19,004 nt of DNA from Trachelipus rathkii (GCA_015478945.1 JABUQX010014911.1:1-19004); one strand, 5' to 3'. Shown: positions 1 to 12,130, counted from the stretch's first letter. Notes: generated by a model not told the origin, from the sequence alone. A program made the numbers and translations.

Positions 1-2030
1 TAAATAAATATAGTGTAAGAAGTAGAATCCTTAATGAGTAAAATTAACTACTACAGCTAAATATTCAATCTATACCGGTTCGATCACATAACTTACAAAC
101 ATGATAAGGTAAAAATTGATAGACCAGATTTTTTTTTTTGCAAAATGTCGACTCAATTACATTGCACCTTAGTCTCCAGGACAGCTTCGATAAACCATTC
201 ATTACTTTCTCTATCTACGTCTTTTTTAATTTGCCGACCATTATTGAAACGATATTTTTCAAAAAAGTCTTGTTCAAATACCCTATCATTTTTTCATTTG
301 AAACTGTCGATGATTTTATGTAAACTCTATATTATATTTTATATTTTTTATTACTTTTTCTTTTTATTCTTTATTTTTTTTTTGTTGTTCGATGAAGTAA
401 GGAACTCTATTCCATCGATTGTTCTTCTTAGCATAGAAGGCAGTAGTTTATATACTAGTGCAGTTGTTATCTTTAGAGTCTTGTCCTCGTCAACGACCCT
501 TTCCTATTCACATCTTATAGCTTATACCTCATATACTTCTTTGGTCGATGCCCGGACGGTCTGAAGCGGGTATCGACGTTAGTCCGTTTTCCTCTCAGGT
601 TTAACATCTATCGAAGCTTCTTTAACTTGAGGGGAGGTCTGAGTGTTCTTGCCTCATGTGTTAATATTATTGTGAGAGCATTATCCCTGTCCTTGAGCCT
701 TACCTCACTAATTTTATAATACCGTAATGTTATATATAACCCTTTCTTATACCCATTATTTTTGTAATAATTCTTATTTACTTCAATCTTCTTCTTCTAT
801 ATATCTTACCTTATTTCCTGTATCTATCCCTTATTTTATACTTCTTAGTTTTATTTTAACTACTATCATAGTGATGCCATTGTTTATTACTATACTCTCT
901 CTTCTCGTTGTATCCGTTACTAATCTGTATCCTAGTCCGGTTAACTAGTACTAGTCAGAGTATCCAGTTTATAAATAGTTATATACTTCAAATTATATTA
1001 TATCTTATTTAGTACTGTACTATATTATCTATATATTTTAATACACCCTTAGTGAGGTCCGTTTCACCCCTTACTATTAATTATATACCCATATATACAT
1101 TTTTCACATTCGTATCCGAGTATATTATCCTCATATACACCCTTCCCTTACCTTTCTGACTCCTCTACTAGAGATTCAAATATTGCCCGGTCATCTTACC
1201 CGACCCTCCTCCTATTCACCTCATCCTTACCCACTATAACAGGCTTATTACCTTTTGCTCCAATTCAATTTCCTGTGCCAATTAAAGTAATGTCACTGAC
1301 TCCTGTTCTTTTGTACAACTTAATTGGGCATTCCATTTGAGTTCGTGTCAACACCCGTCATTTGGTGACATCCTTCCCACAAAACGACAATAACTGCTGC
1401 ATTTGTTTTATGATTGGCGTTTGTTCGCGAGCTTCGGACCAGTCGTTCTACTCCTCGCTTTTTTGCCATATTTCGTCGTCAACATCTCAGTATTTCTGGT
1501 GTGCTAACTTCTATCAAGTTTTCTCTCAGTCCTATTCTTCTCCTAATCTAGCGATAACCCGTTCTAACACTTACATCATGTCAATCACCGCGTGGACCGA
1601 TCTACACTTCCCCTTTCTCTCTCTATATCGTGGCTGTTTTAACCCTCTCCATCTCTATCTCCTTCCTAGTTTCTCTCCGCCGGCAATCCTGTATAATACT
1701 CTTAAATATTTCTCAGAAATTGTAGAAGTTGTTTTCACTTAACTAACATTTTTCTCAGTTTGCATTCTTCTTCTATATACCTTTTCACTTTCAGTCTTTA
1801 CGATATCGATTTTCCTTTATTTGGCTAAACTTGCTGTCACCCCGCAATTTGCTACACATGAATAAAACACCTTTTGCAGGTTCTTGCGGTGGTCAACACT
1901 ACGACAGAGCCATCTTTTTGATGTACGCTCACACTTTACAGCTCACTCCTCTCCATCTTGCCGGAGCCATCTTCTCGAAGTTCCGCCATCACTCTTTCTG
2001 TGACGTTTTGTGAATGATAGTATATGAGAT
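1..2030. other. Unassigned region, pyrimidine-skewed on + strand
   Basis: No recognisable gene, RNA gene or element. From about 340 the + strand is rich in T and C (runs such as cttcttcttc near 790 and ctttctctctctatatcg near 1612), so the - strand is purine-rich. Open stretches exist: 139 codons from the ATG at 145, 126 codons at 1362-1742, and 60 codons at 1831-2013. Their translations are low-complexity, Ser/Leu/Phe/Tyr-rich and show no motif I recognise, which is what a TC-rich, stop-poor composition gives by chance. I read the purine-rich - strand of about 1080-1740 for retroelement motifs and found none convincing. Confidence 0.6.
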
Positions 2031-3640
2031 GGTTCGTGTTAATTTGAACAAATTATTACCAGAATTACCTATATACAACTTTCTATAATATGGTAAATAC
2101 CCTCTTACTATATCATACTTTAAAAAACAAAATACTCAAATATTTATAATTATATATTATTTTTCACTAAAATTATTATTTTCAAGTTATGTATATAGTT
2201 TCTTGTACCATATATTGAAGTAAAGTTAAAATATGAACTTTTTCGAACTTCCTTATAATACGAAAAATTATATTTAGATCTATTCTAAAATAGTCTAAAT
2301 AACTTACTTTGCTTCTAAAAAAAGCTTTCATTGACTATCACATCGTCTGATGGTCGAGGACACAGTGAAACGCACAAGTCAAAATCTATAAATTTAGATA
2401 GTTATATGTAGTATATATTCTTTATTAGGTATTTAGCTTTTTTCCAGTATTTGGGTTCAGCATTTTATATTCTCCAATTTTTAACTCAAGCGGATATTTT
2501 CATGATACCTTCCGTTTTATAATTACTATGTTGTACCTGCCATTTTTTTACAATTCCATTGAAATATATTTAATATATTTACATTAGACAAAATGTTTCA
2601 TATCTCTAGTATCTACAAGTAGCTTGGATATTATGATTTTGTTTGATATTTATCAAATACTCTCTTCTCAATAAATTTTTGAGTCATCGAATGCTAAGGC
2701 ATGCCATCCAAATTGTCGATCAGAATTTTAATTAGTAGATATCATGATAATATAACACCTCTATCTTTCATATTCCACATACGTATTAAGAAATATATGT
2801 GAGTTTGAGAATCAGGCCGCCCATTGCTCACCGTTTTCGTGAACCGTGCCTGTAACACTTTCATTCACCCTAAACTAAGGGCACTCCCACATCGACATTA
2901 AACGTTAAAACAATACTACTTACTCCTTTCTCAGAAATCTTATCATATGAGTCTGACAATTTAATATGTATATGGTGTTATACACAAATAATACACAACC
3001 ATAGTGAACGCGGTGTATTTCTTTACCCATGTTTAAGCAATTATTAAGATGTTCCGATTTGGAGGAACTGTGATATCTTTATTTTTTTTTCAAGTACTGG
3101 TTCCCTTCAGAAATGAAAATGTTGGAAAATCTATCCACATTTACTTTACAAATTCAAAATGTAATTCGATAGTCACTAACATGGTAGCCACTCTCATAAT
3201 AACAATGTCTTTAATATAAAAATTTAACTCACCGAATTTTCTTTTCTAGGTGTTATTTATATTAAATAAATAATAGGGGCAGAGTTTCTTAAGATTATAA
3301 AGGTTCAGGCTTGAGGCTCTGTGTCTAGACCCAGAGAGTTAATATAATTGAATAACATCCCTTTGAAAACTACAATATATTTCTAAACAAAACTCAATTC
3401 GTAATATCTTAAATGATAGACGTTTTAGCCTAACAATATTCTTACGTAATAACTGACAGCATCAAGGAGTAATGCAACGAAGGTCTATTTTGCAGTTGTT
3501 GACACATCTTCTAGACATGATTGAGCATATATCTTGTTTCATTTCCTTGCAGGCTGAGATAGCTAATTAGAGGCCAGGAAGATACTATTCAACTGACTTC
3601 CAATATTTTATTAAGTGATGTTTGGTAATTACATGGCGAT
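2031..3640. other. AT-rich unassigned region
   Basis: AT-rich non-coding DNA with no long ORF on either strand. The only local structure I see is a near-perfect 20-nt palindrome at 3317-3336 (ctctg..gtctagac..cagag, one mismatched pair). A splice-acceptor-like string (tttcatttccttgcag) ends at 3552 but nothing downstream reads as an exon. No repeat family recognised. Confidence 0.6.
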
Positions 3641-6540
3641 GTGCACATGTAAGTTTCCACTAACTTTGTCTAGACGGGGATCTTTGGGTTTTTTACAAGT
3701 AAAGGACACAGGATTAATCCACATTCTCTTCAGAGACATATAAACAATTTTCTCTTTTATCTTAGTACACCTGTGGGTGAGTAGAAGTTCGGTGTGTTTT
3801 TGTCATTTACGTGTTATTTTTTTTGTGAGGGATGTGTGTTTTGATGTGTATTAATGTGACCAATTCCACCAGGGTATATTGCTAATCCCGTCCGCGCCCA
3901 TAATACACCTACGAGTATAACCAATACGCCTATTTCTTTACTCATCATAGTGTAAGGAATTTTGCGTGGACCGTGCACACTACTTGCTGTTTTAAAGCTC
4001 AAAAGAAAGAGATAGTACCATCTTTCTTTTGATGGTGATCTGGGCTTATGCACTGGCAGATCTCCAGACACCAGAGGCTAACAGTACTTGCTAGTTTTGC
4101 CCTTCTCACTAGGGTTTGCGTCTCCTGGTGACAGATTGAACTATCTTTCCTTGAATACGTGTCATACTTGATTCTGTTTTTATTATAGTCATTTCAAAGA
4201 CTGTCCTACAAATTGATTTGAGCCCTTAGTTTTTCTTCTCCTCGAACTCGTAGATAAGTATCGGTATTACTCTCTATTGCCCCAAGTTTATTATTGGAGC
4301 GGAGTCCAGTACGCTTGAGCGTTCGAAGATAGTAAAGTGAGTTGATGACGGCCGTGCCAGTTTCTGTGCTTTCCTGTATATTGATAGAGCGAGAACGTGA
4401 AGTTCATTCTCTAGCGAACATGAGACTCGGATAACACCGGGAGACCTGATGTTATATAGTGCCGTCTCTTGGCAGTAGAATTCGCGTTCAAATAAGAATA
4501 TCTTTTTGCGTACAGTTCTAATTGCTATGATCGTATACTGGGTTGAGGAGTGGGCTGTGTTACTAAGGAAGGAGAAGGCCGAGTTGGAGCCGGTGCCCCA
4601 CAAAGTTTGGATATGAAGTAGATCTCGCACTCACTGTATATCCATGAGAAAACAATCTTGGACACTTCCTATAGGGTGTCAATCCATGTGTTTTTATTTC
4701 TTCTTAAGAGCCCTAGCATTGTTTACACGCACAGTGTTAGGAGCGATATGAGTGTTACGGCAGGGATACACTTGTAAAAAACGATAACTTCACAAGGTGG
4801 GCACGTGCTGCTGACGTTGATTAACATATTATTCATGACCATGCATTCGATTAAACTTAATTGCGCATTTTTTCTGTATGTTTTTAAAGTTGCCGTATAT
4901 GACTGGGTGTGGGAGAAGATGTGGGTTATTCGTAATGAGCGTTGCGATCAAGGAAGTTTTAATCGATGGGGACAGCGTGGAAGTTAACTTAGCAGGCCTG
5001 CACAATTAGAGGTGAAGAAGAGATTTATGAGTATGGCACTACTTTTTGAGTCCCTTCGTGTAGACTTCACGTGCTAGGTCAGTCATACCGACCGAGTTCG
5101 ACGCATTTCGACAAATATGATTATGTAGCGTTCATTATTGCGTGTGAGTGTGAAGTGTTTTTTCTATATCATTTCACAATCATACGTGAGTAAAGGAGCG
5201 TCTTCGCCGTTTCCGCCGGATAGACATTCCGAGGAGGATATTGCTGGTGTTAGAACAAAGTTTGAATTTGTACTTGTAAATTACAAGTCACATTAATTAC
5301 TGTGAGATTCCATTACTCGTTAGGTCCAAGTGCCGAAGAACCATACATGCTCTACTTCGGTTGTTATATGACTTACATTAACTGATTGTCTAAGCGATAT
5401 AATCCCACTATCCAGTGTGACCTTCTAGCCTTCGCTGGAATTGCACGTGGCCATTTTGGGGTAGTATGTTGTGAGCCATCTATTATCGAAGTTGCTTGTA
5501 CTCAGCGTGTCTCTAAGTCTCCGTGATCAGTACCACGAAATAATCCTTTAACCCTGACCCGTTGTGGCGTGAGCGTTCAAACCATCATACCACATACCCA
5601 AATCGGATGTAGACAGAGCATTCTAACGATCACCCCGACCTATAGTCGCTAACAGCAAAATGATGATGACGAACTATTTATATCGGACTTTGGTCTAATG
5701 AATGAAGAAGCAAGTACAACCAATTTGCATCTATGTCTAGAATAAATTTCGTCTTAAGTAGGATTTATAGTAAACTATTGTGGGAAGTTAAACGAAAATT
5801 GCTCCTCCTGGTCTTTTAATGAATCTCTTTTTTGGTGCTTCACACCAGGTATGAGTCTCATGTCTATAGATACTTCATACTGCGTCCGAGTATGTCGGCT
5901 CTCCATAATACTCGCAATCATATGCGTTTAGGTTCCCTGACCTATAATCACAGAGGAAGGCATATTTTCTTACATTCCCACAATCGTTCTTTATTTACTA
6001 ATAATATACACATTTAAAGCTGCGGTCTAATTTAGCAGTATTACATTTAAACTTTTAAATTATTATAATCAATATTACATGAACGACGGGTAATATGATG
6101 AAGGTCGTGTAAAACCTGTTGTAATCTTACATCTGCCTATGAAGAGGGCTCGGGTCGTTTGAAAGCTGTTCTTTGATAATCTATCTTCCTCTTTGCGTTA
6201 TTAGATGAGATAGGCGTAGTCGGTAGAAGTGCGCTGCCGATAGAGTATGTTTCCCGTGTCTACTATAGTCTTGTCTACACTGCCTGTTTGAGTTTCTGTT
6301 ACATTTGACCTCCAGAGATAGTGCAATTTACTCTTTATACCCCTTTCACCTACAACTAGTTTTTTATTACGTATACTAAACTTTAAGACTTGTGGTCTAA
6401 TGCATAACTATGTAATTTTATAACATGACTATTAAAAATCTAAAGAAATACTTAGATCAGAGGATAATGAGAAACATGGGTGATAAAACCTGCATTAGAG
6501 TATCATGCTTGAAGTTGGGCTCTGATTCGTTGATATAATG
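3641..6540. other. Moderate-GC unassigned region
   Basis: Composition is more balanced than the flanks, with no tandem repeats and no recognisable coding sequence. The longest open frame is 118 codons on the - strand at 4274-4630. Its translation has no motif, signal peptide or membrane segment I can defend, and its length is near what chance gives at this base composition. A short palindrome (acttgtaa, one base, ttacaagt) lies at 5272-5288. No RNA gene or transposon terminus seen. Confidence 0.55.
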
Positions 6541-8210
6541 ACTTGTTTACTTGATATTTCTTAAACTTTTTATTTGCGCTTAGAGGAATCCAGATATGAT
6601 GGGCTCCGAAGCCTACAGTCGGACTTTTTACTTAAGCACGCGTGTCCGAGTAGGCTCTCAGTTCCTTTCAGTCCGCTACTCTATCCTTGTCGTATGTGGC
6701 TTCGTAACTATCCAGAGAACCCGCATATTTTTCTAATTACCATACCTTCCTCTATACATAGTTCTTTATTATATCATATATAATATTATATATTTATATT
6801 ATATAATAATATTATATATATTATTATATATCATATAATTAATTAATTAATATTAAATTTAATTATTATTACTCTTTATTAATCTATTTTATATTTACTA
6901 TATTTATATATAACGTTTACTTACCCCTTCAGTTTATTTATATTGCTCAGGTTTCCTCTTGTTCCTTTTAACCGACTTACTTGCCAGTTTTTTTATTATT
7001 TACCCTAATATTTGGATGTAATATACTACGAGTTTATTTCAGTAATTATTTATATTTCTTATTTTATCTCGTTTTTTTTAATTTATTGTATTATTATATT
7101 AACGCCTATTCTTTATTTTCATCAGTATTTCCCTACTCACTTCCATCCCGTCTTTTTACTGATTAATATTTATATCCATCTCTTTACCATCGCTATCCCG
7201 TACTACCTATTATATGCTTACTGTAGGCAGGAATTATACGTATTTTCCTTTTTCATCCCTTGCGTGTATTCAGAAATACTGAGCGTTTTCTATTATTTCT
7301 ATACTCTACGTACCTGACATTTTGAATGATGCTCTTCTTATATTTTAACAGCTGTTATTGCTCATTCCTTTTTTCACACTTTTTGTCTTCTATAATAAAC
7401 TCCATCATAACGGATGATATCCCATTCTAACGCGCCCGGCCCCCCCACCTTGCTTATGTATCCACTCAGCTATTATTTTTCGCCTCTATATATATTTTCG
7501 AGTTTTTTGATAGGTACTCGTTCGGAATAAAGTATATATTTTGTGCTGCGCGGTACGAAAACAGATGATGTAAGACAATCGTTTGCTGTTTTCTCTTGGG
7601 CTGTGTAAAATAACCCCTACCTACTATACAGAATGCGTGTTTTTCTTTAGGTCTATGATTTAAAACATAGATTATATGGATAAACCTCAATAAGTATTGC
7701 TATCATTGAACATTTGTTCGGCTTTGTTTACACAATGAATCAAACATCCTACCATTTCAAACTCACCTCGATTTTATTGCGTAATAAATTTTTTAAGTGG
7801 TAAACATTGGTAATGCTCTATCTAAATAATTCATACTAGCTCTAAGTAAATTTAGTTTGAATTAAGGGTATCAAAGGTTTGAAAGAAAATGTATCTGATA
7901 GTGTTTAATTTTCACATCATAACCAGAATTCAATGTCTTCTATTGCTTTTTTCACATTTTGGTCTCATTGCAGTGGGACTTGTTTGGGGTAAGCTTCGCT
8001 GAATGCGAGTTAGCATACTGTGTTTGTCCTTTTTACAGTACTTGGTGTATTTATATTGTTATTTATTTCTGGTGTTATCGTTAGTAATCTATACTTCCTA
8101 AATTGGAGTTTTTTTTAAAAGTGAATTCCTCTGTTAATTTCACGATTTCCCTGCAATGATACAAGTCCTTTATATCACTCAATATTTCCATTTTTTCTCT
8201 TTATTTGCAG
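6541..8210. other. AT-rich unassigned region around a TA-palindromic block
   Basis: Apart from the TA block listed separately, this is AT-rich sequence with T- and TC-rich stretches (about 6930-7430). Short ORFs on both strands (for example 101 codons at 7012-7317 and 74 codons on the - strand at 7466-7690) are low-complexity or unrecognised. Two acceptor-like strings (cattttggtctcattgcag ending at 7972; tttctctttatttgcag ending at 8210) precede sequence with no supportable exon. Confidence 0.5.
6770..6870. repeat. AT-only palindromic block (TA/ATT-rich)
   Basis: About 100 nt built almost entirely of A and T, mixing tatata, aatattatata and attaattaatta units. Many segments are their own reverse complements, so it could extrude or fold as hairpins. 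It is a degenerate simple-sequence block and not a clean microsatellite. No coding meaning. Confidence 0.8.
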
Positions 8211-8507
8211 TCTGCGCGTAGGTTACATTTTAATGCTTGTTCTTTCCCGTTAGCTTACTTCCTTTCCTTCTTGGGTCATGCTCTCGCCCCATCCTTCTCT
8301 GACCAGTCCAGACCAGTTCCTCATCCATCATTCCACGGACGCCCGAACACCCTACATCCATTTTGCCCTTCCAACCTTGCGCACCCAGCCCCCTGCCTCC
8401 TAATTTCTCGCCTCACCCCATCTATCCCGTTGCTTCCCTCTGACCCCCCTTCGATTCTACTCCTCTCTGGCTGCATACTATCATGATTTTTTCGCTACTC
8501 TCGACCA

Positions 8508-8620
8508 CCCCTCTCCTCTCCAATCTCTCTTCTTTATCTCTTCTCTTTCTTTTTCTATCTCTCTCTATTCTCTATTTTTCTTTATCTACTTCTCTTCTCT
8601 TCTCTTATTCCTTCTACTTT
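8508..8620. repeat. Polypyrimidine (TC)-rich tract
   Basis: Roughly 110 nt almost wholly of C and T, dominated by TCTCT, TTCTC and TTTCT units, for example ctctcctctccaatctctct and tctcttctcttctcttattc. It is a degenerate TC microsatellite inside the C-rich block. Long homopurine-homopyrimidine tracts of this kind can form triplex DNA, but nothing here shows that they do. Confidence 0.8.
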
Positions 8621-8673
8621 GCATGGTAGTTAGTTAATTCGGCTCCCTCCCCCAGGTTTCCGCCACGTTTTCT

Positions 8674-8690
8674 TGTGTGTGCGTGTGTGT
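8674..8690. repeat. Short (GT)n run
   Basis: An interrupted GT dinucleotide run (tgtgtgtgcgtgtgtgt), a minor microsatellite inside the C-rich block. Confidence 0.8.
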
Positions 8691-9316
8691 ACTTTTAGGT
8701 CATTGTCCGCTCCATCCGCGCCCGACGCCAGCGTGGCCTTTCACCCATGGCCCCGTTGCCTCAAACAGGACACTCCCTCATCCGTCCTTTAGCCCCCATG
8801 GCCTCGCCTCGGGACGCCCTTCAACCACCTCTGGCATGCCTCCCTTCGCACCATCCCCGGCGGCAGGCCCCACATGTCCTTTTCTCAATGTGCGCCCTGT
8901 CGCAAGTCCCAACGATTGGTCACCCTTTCCGTTTTATTTTCTCGCTCGTACAGAACATCCACCTCAGATTTCTCTACTTCTACGGTCCATCCAATAATCG
9001 TGACCCCACCGTGCTCGACCATAAGCAACGCAACTCTGCGGTTCGGGTTGACAGCTACTGCCTAGACAGCGCTCCCGCCCCTGCCCAGCCACTGACCGCC
9101 CAAGCCACCTTCGTCCACCGCCGCCTTTTCCCGCTCTTGCAGTCCGTGACCATCCTGTTTTCCCGACAAACGCCAACCCGTCTCTGCCAAGAAAAGTTAG
9201 CCAAAATTGCCTTCTGAAAAATAATGCCAAAAAAACTCATTTTTATGCAAAATTCTGGTGGAGTCTGATAAGAAAATGCTTTGCAATAAAATAAAATTCC
9301 ATTACGCAAATATTGA

Positions 9317-10172
9317 GACAAAGTCCAATGGTTTGAAGAATTTAATTCTAATGACATATCCGACAAACTGTGTACGTGGTTTGAAAATTATATTGAGACT
9401 CACGAGGAATAATATATCGCTAAGTTTTATGTAAGCATTTTGATCAAATTCCTGAAATACTTGGGGATAAAAAATGCTGCTTTTCAAACTCATTATGGTA
9501 CAATAATAACTCTAGCGCAAAACTGGTTAAAAAGTTTTAGGATAGTTAAAGTTTCCATGAAAAAGAAAGTAAATGATATTCCACCTTTTGAGGTGCAAGC
9601 TTTTGAATAAAGCGATGTAACTAAAAATTGAAGAGAGAAACTTGACAATTTTAAACGTAACAGTACAGCATCATTGAATTGTAGTGATCATTTTAGATTC
9701 GAAATTTTATAATACTTTTAGCAGTACTGAGAAATGGCTGTGGTTCCTGTGTTTTAGCTAATATGACACTTGAAGAATTTAAAAAGGCGGAAAGTGAAAA
9801 AAGAAATGGGGAAACTTTTTATGTAATCTGGGTTGAAGATCATAAAACAAGGAGGGAACATGGTCCAGTTTTTTTTTAGAGTTCAAAATGTATGACTACT
9901 TTTTTTGTTACATACAAATAATTCGGTCACGTATAGTTGCTGTGGATAGTAAGACAAACAACGTATATGTAACTTGGAATGGTTCAGCAATTAATTCTGA
10001 CATTTTATATAAAGGAATAGAATATCGAGTATCTGGAAGGAGGTTGAACTATAAACAAAATTATCGACAACGATTATAAAAAAATGTAACGACAAGGGTC
10101 CATTCTATGGCAGATAATCAAACAGCTTCTGTTTTTGCGAAAGGAGTTTTCTCTAATCTTCAATGTATCTGA
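9317..10172 (+). pseudogene. Decayed tyrosine recombinase (Crypton-like / YR element remnant)
   Basis: The reading must shift frame to follow the protein. Part 1 (9317 to about 9705) gives a helical N-terminal region with VQWFEEF, CTWFENYIETHEE, ILIKFLKYLGIK and AQNWLKSF, broken by stops at 9410, 9608 and 9629. Part 2 (about 9697-9879), one base out of phase, gives ILLAVLRNG, VLANMTLEEFKKAE and VEDHKTRREHGPV, ending at a TAG (9877). Part 3 (9888-10172) gives YIQIIRSRIVAVDS, VYVTWNGSAINSD and, after a TAA, TTRVHSMADNQTA. The order RNG...GxL.NMTLEEF, HKT..HGP, V(Y/F)VTWNG, T.VH is what I know from animal tyrosine-recombinase elements such as Cryptons. HKT supplies the likely catalytic Lys. The first catalytic Arg, expected just after RNG, reads as Gly, and the terminal HxxH/W...Y part is not visible, so it is dead. 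Crypton versus DIRS-type or a captured host gene is not resolved. Confidence 0.72.
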
Positions 10173-10973
10173 TATTTAAATCTGGGTTTCAAGTTCTGTA
10201 CCTAACTTAGTTTTGATGTGGCATGGTATATAGTACCGCTTAAAGCACCACTTTCACCTATAATGAGAGCTTTTGAATCATCATTGATAATAATTCATCT
10301 ATATATCTTTGCTTCAGTATTGTTAATTTGTCTTGGTATATTAATATCTCTCCATCGTCAATTCTTCCCTCGATCAATCTACTTCTTTCTGTTCCAGTGT
10401 GTGAAAATTAAATCTCACTTCGTCCATACTGTTCGAGCGACTTTCAACTTTAATCAGTCAATCATTTTGAGAATTCATTTTTGAAATGGTAATATTAGTG
10501 GTAATAGATTTAGCGACATCAGCATTGGTAGTATCAGTTATAACAGTCGAGGTAGTTGCAACAGCAATAGTCCTTGCTTCATTATGAAATATTTTTTTTT
10601 CATTCTTAACCTTGCCTTCAATATTTATGAAAGATTATATTATCAGCTTCCTTCTTAAACAAGAATTGGATCTAATTTGCACGTAATAATATCTTCTGTA
10701 AAATATTAAAATTTTGATCAACTCCCTACTTGTTCCATCTTTCCGTACGTAATATATCATTCTCGATTTCAAACATCAAAATTACAAAAGAATTTGGAGA
10801 GAATATGCTATTATTATAATTCGGTCTACTGATTATAAATTGGTTTGGTTTCAACCAAATTGTTTAAACTGTCTAAAAATAAATTTAATTTTCAAGTAAA
10901 CGCTTCTAAATTTTTTCTAAAAATTCAACATTGGCAATACAAAATTAAATTAGGAGACCTATATTTAAATACA
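10173..10973. other. Unassigned region after the recombinase remnant
   Basis: No recognised gene. On the - strand there is a 58-codon stretch free of stops (10461-10634) whose peptide is Thr-rich (ATTSTVITDTT, ITTNITI). The same frame continues past a TGA at 10458-10460 with a charged, helix-like segment (SMDEVRFNFHTLEQKEVD) before another stop. That hints at an old coding segment, but I cannot assign a family, and AT-rich chance is possible. Confidence 0.4.
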
Positions 10974-11090
10974 TATTATCATTATTATTATAATTATTAT
11001 TATTATTATTATAATTATTATTATTATTATTACATCTATTATAATTTTTATATTATTATTATAATTATATTAATTATTATTAGTTTTATT
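10974..11090. repeat. (ATT)n microsatellite
   Basis: Imperfect trinucleotide array of ATT/TTA units interrupted by ataatt and acatct. Any reading frame through it is only Tyr/Ile/Asn repeats (or Leu/Ile) and should not be read as protein. Confidence 0.92.
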
Positions 11091-11696
11091 AATATCCTTT
11101 CATGGCTGTGTCTCATTCCATTGGATATTTTCTCAGTCCATAATGTCTGTCTCAAGGTCAGGATTAACATATCGTAGACTAAAGAATTTTGAAATGAGTT
11201 CTTTTAACTTTCCAAAATAAGAGTGCATGCGGATACTTGCAAATCGTGAGTGAAAATGAAAAGTTTGAAAATACGTAGAAAAAAATAAATAAATGGAATT
11301 AGTCTTAAATCGCCCCGGGCATACAAACAAAGAACTTATCCTAATATTATAAGGTCCTGTTGAAGAGTAGTTACTCTTTCAACACATTACCAGGAGAGAA
11401 CAGCAGTGTCAGTTTCTGTTTATATCTGTGAAGGTCATGGTGAGGTGTTGTGTTTTCTGCGTGAGGATTTGTCCAACTGTTTACATATTATTTTAATTAA
11501 TATTAATTATTATAGATTAAAAGAAAAAAAGTAAATTCGAATATTTAAAAACTTTGAAATATTTTTAGTTAAATCGAGCGAATAAGTATACCTTGTAAGT
11601 GAATAAAATGTCATATTCTCAATCAGCCACAGTCAAGAACTAACACCAAACATTTTAACTAAAACATAAATGTTATGTTTAGCTAGTAAGCGCTTC

Positions 11697-11760
11697 AGTA
11701 GGACACATTAACGCCGGCCATATGGCTTAGGTGTAAGAGTGTCCTGCTAGGGCTGAGCCC
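11697..11760. other. GC-rich foldable module in AT-rich DNA
   Basis: Arms agtaggacac (11697-11706) and gtgtcctgct (11739-11748) pair at 9 of 10 positions. Between them sits the perfect palindrome gccatatggc (11717-11726), and just after them is a short gggc-tga-gccc hairpin (11750-11760). Three nested or adjacent stems within 64 nt of otherwise AT-rich sequence could be a folded RNA, a protein-binding site or the head of an unrecognised repeat. No tRNA, snoRNA or ribozyme signature fits. Confidence 0.4.
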
Positions 11761-12130
11761 CTTACTGATTCATTTTTGCTTTCAAATTACGTAAAATATA
11801 TGTTTCTTTAATAAATAATTCAAGTTTTCATAAGTCTAGTTCGTATTCGGATAATTTCATTCTCTTTTAAAACCTTGGACGTTATAACAAAATTTAATAA
11901 AAAACATAATAAAACACTCCTTGGATACGAGAATAATAATTCTTTTGTTCAATAAGATAATGATTGAATTTTTTATATGAAGTTTACAGTTAACTTTGAA
12001 ATAATTCTTAGTTATTTTGTATACATGTAAGTAAATATATATGTTTGTGTGTGGTTTTAATTAACAAAATTGTTTTTAATATTTTATACACGTTATATGT
12101 GTAAGCTAACATCTGTGCGCTTGTTTTTTA

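Larger units (their letters stand above)
8211..9217. other. C-rich, GC-rich block with doubtful ORFs
   Basis: A sharp compositional island: C-rich on the + strand with many CCC and CpG steps, beginning after tttatttgcag (8210) and ending abruptly near 9217, where A-rich recombinase-related DNA starts. Because stops are rare in such sequence, long open frames overlap in several frames: 156 codons from the ATG at 8747 to 9217 on the + strand, 106 codons at 8677-8997, 93 codons at 8205-8486, and two overlapping frames on the - strand (8964-9230 and 9055-9366). None gave a motif I recognise. It could be a CpG-rich promoter or exon, a proline-rich gag-like remnant, or plain biased DNA; I cannot decide. 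Confidence 0.4.

Noticed and set aside
70..90. tRNA box-B-like ggttcgatcac near the left edge
   Set aside because: No cloverleaf partner sequences upstream.
4274..4630. 118-codon - strand ORF
   Set aside because: No motif, signal or membrane segment recognised and no coding context; length is compatible with chance at this composition.
7950..7994. Micro-exon: acceptor ...ctcattgcag at 7972 and donor ggtaagc near 7988
   Set aside because: A 15-16-nt exon with no neighbouring exons cannot be supported from sequence alone.
8747..9217. 156-codon ORF as a real gene
   Set aside because: Several frames on both strands are open at once in this C-rich block, so openness is a composition effect. Kept only as part of the island description.
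10845..11177. 110-codon open frame
   Set aside because: Its middle is the (ATT)n microsatellite (Tyr/Asn/Ile repeats) and the ends show no motif.
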